This document shows, piece by piece, positions 9,001 to 12,916 of a DNA stretch of 12,916 nt. Source of the stretch: Dunaliella salina (lineage: Eukaryota; Chlorophyta; Chlorophyceae; Chlamydomonadales; Dunaliellaceae); the NCBI GenBank assembly GCA_002284615.2, contig MU069482.1, positions 515,348 to 528,263 on the forward strand, in the 5' to 3' direction. The position numbers and the translations under genes are program-made. Positions within the stretch are counted from its first letter, which is position 1; each line of letters begins with the position of its first letter. The notes beneath the pieces are model-generated. The model had not been told where the DNA came from and did no database searches. It worked only from the letters and a program-made list of their open reading frames with translations.

Positions 9001-9739
9001 ACTACATGTAATCTGTTATGATGGAATGAATGTAAAACGTCCCCTTTGCAGGGCGTTCTGCAGCTATCCAGTGTATGCCAGCTTCCATGCAAGACTGCAT
9101 GTGCAGGAAGCTCACAGGCGAGGTGCAGATGATGCAGTCCTGCTGTACGTGCGCATGCATGTAATCTTGTGCGAAAGTGATGTGCAGGTAAATTTTGTTT
9201 ACTGCTGCATATGTGAAGGTGAGCAATCCTCAAATACCTTCTGAGTAGCCTGCGGCTGTGCACACCTGCTCTGTGGTAGTCTCTGCAGTTGTTTCTGACT
9301 TTTTCAACTTCTCCAGCAGCTCCTGTACATTCAGCTCCTCGGTCTCAGCCCCCTCCGTTTGACTGGTGCTCTCCTCCCCGCTTTTTGGTTTCTCCTCCTG
9401 TGCCCCACTGGACTCCTCTTTCTGGCTACTGCCCTCCTCTTTGGCTGCTGAGAAGGCCCGGTGCATGTTGGTGCTGCTGCCTGTGGTCCAGAGGCTGTGT
9501 GCTGCAGCTCTGGGGCATGTGCACTGACTGCTACAGACGTGTGTGCTGCTGCTGCTGCGACACACTCCACAGCCACAGTTTGCTGCATGGTTTTGGGGTG
9601 CCGATGCGCGGCTCATGCTGGTGAAGGAGGCATCAAATGCAGCAGCGGGACAGGAATTCGACAGGAGAGTGCTCCCTGGCTCGAGCAGGCGTGGAGTTTG
9701 GTGTAGCAGCTGTCGGGCTGATCGTGCAACGAGTGGCAT
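2956..9739 (-). CDS. grpE: Mitochondrial GrpE nucleotide exchange factor (Mge1/GRPEL), six exons
   Basis: Co-chaperone that releases ADP from mitochondrial Hsp70 during matrix protein import and folding. Exons: 9739-9266, 8811-8707, 7600-7508, 4719-4639, 3658-3530, 3021-2956. These give 315 residues, and all introns are phase 0 GT-AG. Residues 1-96 look like a targeting presequence (MPLVARSARQLL; RAF|S at 94-97 is a typical mitochondrial cleavage context). An acidic linker leads to the dimerising coiled coil (about 133-193, AEMENLRMRTTREVEN). Next come the helical segment FLKNILDVADNLERA, the segment LRNLLKGM...TTEKIFLQ, and the C-terminal beta domain. FDPNFHNAL (from 268), a 19-residue gap and GYTLHDRVIRPAEVGVV satisfy the GrpE signature pattern. 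The length is within the range expected once the long N-terminal extension is counted. It is divergently paired with the GGCT-like gene. Duplicated exon remnants lie in its introns. Identity is secure; the exon 1/2 junction is least certain because coiled coils align weakly. Confidence 0.93.
3022..3529 (-). other. grpE intron 5, containing a duplicated partial exon 5
   Basis: 508 bp between donor AAG|GTGAGC and acceptor TTTGCAG|. It carries the copied exon segment at 3319-3420 and its duplicated downstream intron sequence. Confidence 0.85.
3250..3613 (-). repeat. Tandem duplication of the 3' part of grpE exon 5 plus adjoining intron
   Basis: Two adjacent units of about 170 bp. Bases 3444-3613 (original, exon 5 from the KFD codons through the donor and about 85 bases of intron) match 3250-3420. 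Shared anchors are TTGCCCGATTTGGCC, GAGGCTCACCTT/AAGGCTCACCTT, TATTTCAAGCT and ATCAAACTTCT on the plus strand, at offsets of 193-211 bases. Confidence 0.8.
3319..3420 (-). pseudogene. Duplicated partial grpE exon 5 (fossil or alternative exon)
   Basis: 34 codons with no stop, starting KFDSKVL and ending GKELGQIGQVTK, directly followed by donor AAG|GTGAGC exactly as in exon 5. Just before it is an AG (GGAGCTTAG|AAGTTTGAT) supplied by the duplicated intron end. The last eight residues GQIGQVTK are identical to exon 5. The middle has diverged and gained 18 bases, losing the HNALFEMVDP segment. It is phase 0 on both sides. Including it after exon 5 would stretch the signature gap from 19 to 53 residues, so a functional canonical GrpE should skip it. 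Staying open over 34 codons is not rare by chance. Confidence 0.55.
3530..3658 (-). CDS. grpE: grpE exon 5 (start of C-terminal beta domain)
   Basis: Acceptor TTGCTTTCAG| at 3659, 43 codons, donor AAG|GTGAGC. It encodes ALSKEGVQQYNPEGEKFDPN and continues to GQIGQVTK. The GEKFDPxxHxALFE and DPSKEPG blocks are highly typical of mitochondrial GrpE. Confidence 0.95.
3659..4638 (-). other. grpE intron 4
   Basis: 980 bp from donor CAG|GTGTGG to acceptor TTTCAG|. Apart from the two-copy repeat at 3850-3978, nothing beyond noncoding sequence was recognised. The 147-codon minus-strand frame across it has no family motifs. Confidence 0.8.
3850..3978. repeat. Two-copy tandem repeat, about 64 bp
   Basis: Both copies begin GCATCATTGCCTG (3850 and 3914). 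They continue with TGTAGCAAC, then GGYACCRAGACAC and ATGCATGCAAGG/ACATGCAAAGG. Divergence is substantial. Confidence 0.75.
4639..4719 (-). CDS. grpE: grpE exon 4
   Basis: Acceptor CACTTTGCAG| at 4720, 27 codons, donor CAG|GTGTGG. It encodes ALDAARLRNLLKGMMGGVAT and then TEKIFLQ, the helical segment that in other GrpE proteins reads like LxxLxEGVxMTEKQ. It is phase 0 on both sides and was found by continuity between exons 3 and 5. Confidence 0.88.
4717..4974 (-). repeat. Tandem duplication of the grpE exon 4 acceptor region, period 129 bp
   Basis: Plus-strand 4717 onward (GGCCTGCAAAGTGTCAATGG) recurs at 4846 (GGCCTGCAACATTTCAATCG). The block CTTCAGTCGTTTATTGG recurs as CTTCAGCCATTCATTGG at the same 129-base offset. 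On the coding strand the copied segment is the acceptor plus flanking intron. Confidence 0.65.
4792..4848 (-). pseudogene. Decayed copy of grpE exon 4
   Basis: After an acceptor TGTTGCAG| at 4849 the frame reads ALEVLNFRRSGLIMLPLPQ, 19 codons. Exon 4 starts ALDAARLRNLL after CTTTGCAG|. At the DNA level GCCYTGGA, AACTT and AGAAGG/TGAAGG line up. No good donor follows. It is probably non-functional. Confidence 0.45.
4955..5035. repeat. Three-copy 27-bp minisatellite
   Basis: Diverged units starting GGGGATAACGCAAAG, GGGGATAAGGCAGAG and GGGAACAAGGCACAG (4955, 4982, 5009). Confidence 0.7.
5298..5360 (-). pseudogene. Second decayed copy of grpE exon 4 (candidate)
   Basis: After GGCCCTGCAG| (5361) the frame reads APDIAQMEHLLLLFFGDTAA, aligning without gaps to ALDAARLRNLLKGMMGGVAT of exon 4, with about half of the bases identical by eye. 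Similar CCTGCAG acceptors lie at 5066 and 5273, with weaker similarity downstream. Another possible remnant is at about 5600-5660 (MGTEKM versus TTEKIF). Confidence 0.35.
5483..5527. repeat. 15-bp minisatellite, three copies
   Basis: GGTGTGAAAGAAGAA, GGTGTGAAAGAGGAA, AGTGTGAAAGAGGAA in tandem, followed by a G run. It gives an illusory Val-Lys-Glu-Glu repeat on the plus strand and a pyrimidine-rich stretch on the grpE strand. Confidence 0.9.
5870..6950. repeat. Family of degenerate 45-60 bp repeats
   Basis: Related units around 5880-5940, 6660-6710, 6727-6775, 6785-6820, 6885-6910 and 6935-6965 share GCATGGCAACATGGGACA, CACACCTACCCATCATCATTG and variants. They are partly tandem and partly interrupted by the G-rich segments. 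Confidence 0.5.
6519..6561 (+). other. G-rich tract with G-quadruplex potential
   Basis: Successive runs of 8, 5, 3, 3 and 6 G separated by one to a few bases. A related G-rich stretch lies at 6064-6121. It falls within grpE intron 3 on the template strand. Confidence 0.6.
7508..7600 (-). CDS. grpE: grpE exon 3
   Basis: Acceptor TGTGTGCAG| at 7601, 31 codons, donor AAG|GTGAGC. It encodes SFLKNILDVADNLERAYGAV and then PPDALSEEEGK. The LLDVADNLERA block is a strong GrpE hallmark. Confidence 0.95.
7601..8706 (-). other. grpE intron 2
   Basis: 1106 bp from donor CAG|GTACTT to acceptor GTGCAG|. No repeat or exon is clearly recognisable. A 149-codon minus-strand frame (8190-7741) shows no family motif. 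Confidence 0.8.
8707..8811 (-). CDS. grpE: grpE exon 2 (coiled-coil and hinge)
   Basis: Acceptor GTGGCAACAG| at 8812, 35 codons, donor CAG|GTACTT. It encodes VSQLTDSLKRSLAEMENLRM, then RTTREVENAKKFAIQ. The AEMENLRxRTxREVENAxKFAIQ block is nearly invariant in the family. Confidence 0.96.
8812..9265 (-). other. grpE intron 1
   Basis: 454 bp, donor CAG|GTGTGC, acceptor GGCAACAG|. It contains an 18-bp perfect palindrome AATGTAGATATCTACATT at 8946-8963. No additional coiled-coil exon was seen. Confidence 0.8.
9266..9739 (-). CDS. grpE: grpE exon 1 (presequence, Cys-rich segment, acidic linker)
   Basis: ATG at 9739, 158 codons, donor GAGCAG|GTGTGC. The N-terminus MPLVARSARQLLHQTPRLLE is basic with no acidic residue before Glu20, as expected of a matrix-targeting signal. 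A Cys-rich stretch (NCGCGVCRSSSSTHVCSS, then QCTC, residues 54-75) precedes NMHRAFSAAKEE, a plausible processing site at RAF|S. Residues 99-158 are Glu/Ser/Lys-rich, ending in a helical ELNVQELLEKLKKSE. Part of the Cys-rich stretch could instead be an unrecognised intron. Confidence 0.85.
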
Positions 9740-9960
9740 TGTAAAGAATTTGGGTGTGATACTGTTTTTATTTGTTTGTAAGGGAGAAACTAGGTGAAAC
9801 GAACAAGAGCGAGAACCTGGATTTGTCGTTTGTCGTGACTAAGGAGATTTAATCCTTAAACAAAAGATTACAGAACGCACTTTACGGGACCATCTCGGCC
9901 AAGCCACGGCGGACAAATTTTGTAAGGAAATACTCGAACTTAAGACGACTTTTCGAACTC
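9740..9960. promoter_or_regulatory. Probable bidirectional promoter between grpE and the GGCT-like gene
   Basis: 221 bp separate two divergent start codons, leaving room only for short 5' UTRs and shared control elements. A direct repeat TTTGTCGTTTGTCG lies near 9823. No clear TATA box could be assigned. The function is inferred from geometry alone. Confidence 0.4.
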
Positions 9961-10278
9961 ATGAACGTGGCAGCGCTTTCCATAGGAGCCTTGCACAGTC
10001 CGTTTGTCTCCCAGAGGATCAACTGGCGCCACAGGAAACCCAGCAGGACATGCCAAGCAAGCCACGCAGTAAAAAAAGCTCCCTCCAGCAGCAGGGACGT
10101 TGTGACACATGCACAGACTGTAGAAAAGCCTTCCCTTGAGGAGCTTGGAGGGAGGCGAAAAGCAGAGGACCAGCAACAGAATGCGGATGAGATTCGTGGC
10201 AGTGATTCTCATGAGGAAGATGGAAGCACCGCATGGTTCTTTGCATACGGCTATTACATGAGCTTTGCCTCCCTGCAG
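9961..10278 (+). CDS. GGCT-like exon 1
   Basis: ATG at 9961, 106 codons, donor CTGCAG|GTGGGT. It ends WFFAYGYYMSFASLQ, the first beta strand and ligand loop of the fold. The rest is low-complexity and charged. The opposite-strand 189-codon frame is judged a shadow. Confidence 0.55.
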
Positions 10279-11257
10279 GTGGGTCAAAAGTCGTAAAAGC
10301 CATGCCTGCTTGTTTTCCTGGTTGTTTTCCTGTCCAGTGAGCTGGATTGTTGTTATCCGAGATACTTTACCAATTAATGCCCTTAGCTGAAAGCTTCTAG
10401 ACACGCCCGCTAACGGTGTGCTTTTCTCAATATTATTATTAAACCACAGAGCAGATTCAGTTCTCAAGCCATTTGCTTCCACGCTTTTGTGTTGACTTTG
10501 CACACACATTTCCTTGCCTTCATATTGTTTTTACGGGCATCTTTCTGCATGCACATCTGTTCATCATCAATCCACAATCCGAGAAGCAAAACGATCTGGT
10601 GGCATTGAAGATTAAAGACAGACAGACGTGTGTCTGGGATCTCATTTGTTTTCACTGGCGCGTCAAAGGATTTCCCTTGACTCCTAAATTTCAAAGAGAC
10701 ATCAGCCACGCTCCTCGAAATCCATTTGATTTTTGTGCATGTAAAACCTTTCAAAAAAGTGAAGCAGGGGCCTCTGTGGGTGTTTGCCGCGCAAGGGTGT
10801 CCCTATAGCAGAAGCAGCCCAGCTTATGTTGCCTTTTCACTTGCCTCTGTGTCCAGAAAAAAGGAGTGAAAGCACAATTCAGGGATGCTGCTGTCATCAA
10901 GGACCCGGAATTAAAGATGGTGTTCAGGCATAAAGGTGGGATTCGGCACCTCAGGCACAAAGGTGGGAGTGCATTTTGGCTTCACTTGAAAGTATTAGTA
11001 GAAGTATTTGAAAGTATTTGCAATTCCATCAATTTTTTAATGTCGTTAGGCATCCATGCAGTGCTCTTTTGGGCTCAGGAGTCAGCACACTGCAAAGTGA
11101 AAAAAAAAACAGGTCAGGGGCAGGCTCTGAGTAGACAAGTGCATGACATGCGGATTTCTCTGGAGAAGTCGAAGCCTCTTAGGTGCCGTTGCTTGTCAAG
11201 GCAAGAGAAACACGGAAAGGGAATGGAGACACCCACCTGCGTGTAAATTGGGACGCG

Positions 11258-11332
<75 letters not shown>

Positions 11333-12227
11333 TCAGGTGGCCAAGCCACGCTTGAACGTATGCCCGCAAGGCAATCTCCTCGATTCCCTCCTTTGGTAAG
11401 TTTGTAGTGTTTGACTGATTTAGATGCAGAAAAGAATCACAGACTTATCTAAACCTTAAAGTTGTTGCAGTGAGAAAATTCGCAGCAAATGAACAGTTGT
11501 TTTTTTGCTGATAATGAGTTCATCGTACTGCCAAAACATCATGTCAATCTGCCTGTTAGTACTAGGACAGGCCAGTAGAGAGCCTACAGGAAAATTCACA
11601 TTTGGATGGACTGGATTCATAGATTCACAGTATGGGATAGGGCACCAATTGTATGAAGCATGTAAGTAAGGGATGCGGTCCGGCTCTCTCGGTCCGGGGG
11701 ATGCGGATGTCACAAAGGTGCATTTCTGGATGCACAGAGGCTTGTCCGAGGCCTTCAACCATTTAAAAACTCCCCAAACATACACATCAGAGCTGCAATA
11801 GATGAAAAGGAAAACGGATTGGGCACAGCTTGGGTCGTCAGAGTTGTGACAAACTCTGTGGCCTTGATAGCTGATATAGCCTAGTAGCTGCAGCAGGAGG
11901 AAGAAGCGGAACATGTGAGGGCTTGCAGTCCTCCCCAGGGCTGGTTTCATTCCCAAATTTTTGTCCTTGTAATCTCTGTACACAATGTTACAGCCTGCAT
12001 CCAAAAGACAGGCTTGGTTCTGTGGTCCCCCCTCACTGGATTTCCACTTCAGGAGTTGGCCGAAATTCTGTGTTTTGCAGGTCTCTCCAGCCGATTATTA
12101 TTTTGCCAGAGGTGGGCGACGGGCCCAAATTCCTGAAAATGTTCTTTACCGCCTATATTTTCACAAGGTCAACTATTATGATATAAATAAAAAACACTTG
12201 CGCCAAAAAATGATGAGAATTGGTTGA
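9961..12227 (+). CDS. Gamma-glutamylcyclotransferase/AIG2-like protein, 3' part uncertain
   Basis: Candidate exons are 9961-10278, 10857-10935, 11337-11395 and 12081-12106, the last interrupted by a transposon; reading on reaches TGA at 12225-12227. Their phases (0, 1, 0) are mutually compatible. Residues 1-90 are basic then acidic, perhaps a targeting region. The fold start WFFAYGYYMSFASLQ|KKGVKAQF is followed by AAVIKDPELKMVFRHKG and GQATLERMP. This follows the GGCT/AIG2 pattern FAYGSNMxxxxLxxRGV...PAxLxDxxLxFxxxGGxAxI. The usual YGSN is YGYY here. Known members cleave gamma-glutamyl compounds or gamma-glutamylamine crosslinks. The VxGVLYxL strand and the catalytic Glu are not visible, so an exon may be missing or lie beyond the window. 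VSPADYYFA in exon 4 resembles the LSxxDYxxL helix. Alternatives are an inactive paralogue or a gene broken by the insertion. Confidence 0.5.
10279..10856 (+). other. GGCT-like intron 1
   Basis: 578 bp with a strong pyrimidine-rich acceptor (CACTTGCCTCTGTGTCCAG). No repeat or further exon was recognised. Confidence 0.45.
10857..10935 (+). CDS. GGCT-like exon 2, with alternative donor at 10963
   Basis: 26 codons plus one base: KKGVKAQFRDAAVIKDPELK then MVFRHK, donor AAAG|GTGGGA. A second identical donor context AAAG|GTGGGA ends an exon at 10962. It lies 27 bases on in the same phase, and would insert nine residues. Confidence 0.5.
10936..11336 (+). other. GGCT-like intron 2
   Basis: 401 bp if the first donor is used. 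Its 3' end is an alternating purine-pyrimidine tract immediately before ATATTCAG|, in place of the usual polypyrimidine run. Confidence 0.4.
11253..11332. repeat. (CG)n(CA)n alternating purine-pyrimidine tract
   Basis: 80 bases of strict alternation, with CG units followed by more than 30 CA units. It is Z-DNA prone, and it abuts the candidate acceptor at 11335-11336. Confidence 0.95.
11337..11395 (+). CDS. GGCT-like exon 3 (candidate)
   Basis: Acceptor TATTCAG|, donor TTTG|GTAAGT (strong). Joined to exon 2 it reads GGQATLERMPARQSPRFPPL, restoring the G-G-x-A pattern of the family. The short length and unusual acceptor keep confidence moderate. Confidence 0.4.
11396..12080 (+). other. GGCT-like intron 3, overlapped by an opposite-strand ORF
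   Basis: 685 bp if exon 4 is real. A micro-exon with a strong donor (AGCAT|GTAAGTAAG near 11661) may also lie here. The minus-strand ORF 12004-11456 covers most of it. Confidence 0.35.
11456..12004 (-). CDS. Hypothetical secreted-type ORF, antisense to intron 3
   Basis: 182 codons, unusually long for this stop-rich DNA. An internal ATG at 11914 begins MFRFFLLLQLLGYISYQG, a good signal-peptide shape, followed by about 135 residues with several cysteines. No family is recognised. It has no visible introns, and no coding signal beyond length and the hydrophobic N-terminus. It may be chance. Confidence 0.25.
   Translation of the reverse strand: MDAGCNIVYRDYKDKNLGMKPALGRTASPHMFRFFLLLQLLGYISYQGHRVCHNSDDPSCAQSVFLFIYCSSDVYVWGVFKWLKASDKPLCIQKCTFVTSASPGPREPDRIPYLHASYNWCPIPYCESMNPVHPNVNFPVGSLLACPSTNRQIDMMFWQYDELIISKKTTVHLLRIFSLQQL
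12081..12106 (+). CDS. GGCT-like exon 4 fragment, interrupted by a transposon
   Basis: Acceptor TGTTTTGCAG| then VSPADYYF and two bases, where the hAT-like element begins. After the element and its target duplication, the sequence continues GCTAAG|GTACCC, so the uninterrupted exon could have been ten codons ending at a donor. Confidence 0.35.
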
Positions 12228-12370
12228 CCCCAGATCACTCTCCTGGCCTCAGATCACCCTAAAATGGCCCACAGCTCCACCCTGGGAACATTTTTCACCC
12301 CCAATTTTTTCTTCTAAAACCCTTATATGATATTCTAGCATCCTGCATACTCAAAATTTGGAAAGAAGAA

Positions 12371-12389
12371 GGTCAAAAATTGACCTTTT
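12371..12389. repeat. Short palindrome
   Basis: AAGGTCAA and TTGACCTT arms around a three-base AAA loop, within the hAT-like element. Confidence 0.6.
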
Positions 12390-12511
12390 TGGCATCCCCT
12401 GTGCTGCAATCAATTCCTTTAAGGGAAATGGCTGAAGTTCTGTATCTGACCAACCACAGGGTCTTTTCACTCCATTTTTTTTGGCAATGATATTCTTTTA
12501 TTACAAGAACT

Positions 12512-12895
12512 CCAAATCACTAAAAATTACTGAATTTGGTGCAGTGGGTGATCTGGAATGGAGATTTGGTGGTGAAAACTAGGGTTCACGCCGCAACTGA
12601 TTAGGCACGTGCCACAAAGTTTGCACTTTTAAAGCTCAAATGCTATGAGCAGGGCTACATATAGCAGGTGAGCTTGAAAAGTGCAAACTTTGTGGCCTAT
12701 GCTCTAGGAATATTTCAAAAGTACCCCTTTTTGGGGCCTTCGTCACCCACCTCTGTTATTTTGCTAAGGTACCCTTTCGAAACCAGGACCCCAAATTATA
12801 AAAATCACCCAAGTTGGTGCAGTAGGGTCAGGTTTAGTCAGATTTGGTTGCGAAAAGTGAAGATTATGCCACAAGGACAACAAAGCATGTGCCCT
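12512..12895. repeat. Diverged direct repeat, two copies
   Basis: 12512-12617 and 12791-12897 share CCAAAT, TTGGTGCAGTRGG, AGATTTGGT, GTGAAAA/GCGAAAA and GCAYGTGCC in order. One copy lies inside the hAT-like element and the other outside it, which implies nested or recurrent insertions. Confidence 0.6.
12611..12696. repeat. Long hairpin: 36-bp arms, 14-base loop
   Basis: Arms 12611-12646 and 12661-12696 pair at 33 of 36 positions. The outer 20 bases (GCCACAAAGTTTGCACTTTT) pair perfectly. Confidence 0.9.
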
Positions 12896-12916
12896 GTGTG
12901 TGTGTGTGTGTGTGTG
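12894..12916. repeat. (TG)n microsatellite at window end
   Basis: Eleven TG units run off the right edge. Confidence 0.95.

Larger units (their letters stand above)
12107..12755. mobile_element. hAT-like non-autonomous transposon, 649 bp
   Basis: Terminal inverted repeats CAGAGGTGGGYGACG (left 12107, right ending 12755). Similarity extends weakly inward (GGGCCCAAA versus GGCCCCAAA). It is flanked by a perfect 9-bp direct repeat TTATTTTGC at 12098-12106 and 12756-12764. CAGRGGTGGG termini are typical of hAT elements, which usually make 8-bp duplications; the ninth base may be coincidence. There is no transposase frame. It contains a long hairpin. Confidence 0.75.

Noticed and set aside
9940..10509. 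189-codon minus-strand ORF
   Set aside because: It lies opposite the GGCT-like first exon. The plus strand has the family motif and a donor, while this frame has no motif and crosses the GGCT-like exon 1/intron 1 boundary.
11622..11670. Micro-exon candidate (YGIGHQLYEA) that might supply the missing GVLY strand of the GGCT-like protein
   Set aside because: The donor GTAAGTAAG is good, but the residues do not match the VxGVLY motif well and the acceptor is weak.
1..12916. CRISPR array, bacterial operon or phage signals
   Set aside because: No regularly spaced identical repeats, no Shine-Dalgarno pattern, and the genes have spliceosomal introns.

Overview
This is nuclear DNA from a eukaryote with long introns. 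It has no operons or Shine-Dalgarno sites, but it has clean GT-AG introns of roughly 0.4 to 2.8 kb, (TG)n/(CA)n microsatellites, minisatellites and short inverted-repeat transposons. A protist or alga is likely. A chromerid or another alveolate/stramenopile-type alga is only a guess from gene architecture; no lineage-specific marker is visible.

Three genes can be supported. (1) Minus strand, 9739 down to 2956: a complete six-exon gene for a mitochondrial GrpE-type nucleotide exchange factor (Mge1/GRPEL), reconstructed at 315 residues. All five introns are phase 0, and the last two exons together satisfy the classical GrpE signature. (2) Plus strand, from 9961 to about 12.1 kb: a head-to-head gene whose exons carry an FAYG...M...L...GV...HKGGQA pattern typical of gamma-glutamylcyclotransferase/AIG2-like proteins. 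Its 3' part is uncertain, because the fourth candidate exon is interrupted by a transposon. (3) Minus strand, 2292 to 126 or beyond the window edge: the 5' part of an unrecognised gene for a single-pass membrane protein with coiled coils. The 221 bp between the start codons of genes 1 and 2 probably hold a bidirectional promoter.

Layout: 1-489 second exon of gene 3. 490-2191 its intron, with an AT-rich tract, a (TG)n tract, and a 608-bp Tourist/PIF-Harbinger-like MITE (1098-1705) lying inside an older inverted repeat (1024/1930). 2192-2292 first exon of gene 3. 2293-2955 intergenic. 2956-9739 grpE. 9740-9960 shared promoter region. 9961-12106 GGCT-like gene. 12107-12755 a hAT-like non-autonomous element with a 9-bp target duplication and an internal 36-bp hairpin. 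The rest is repeat sequence ending in a (TG)n tract.

The most unusual feature is repeated exon-scale tandem duplication inside the grpE introns. An in-frame, splice-site-flanked partial copy of exon 5 sits at 3319-3420, and several decayed copies of exon 4 with CCTGCAG-type acceptors lie at 4.8-5.7 kb. Because every intron is phase 0, such copies could be included or swapped without shifting the frame. Whether any is used cannot be told from DNA alone.
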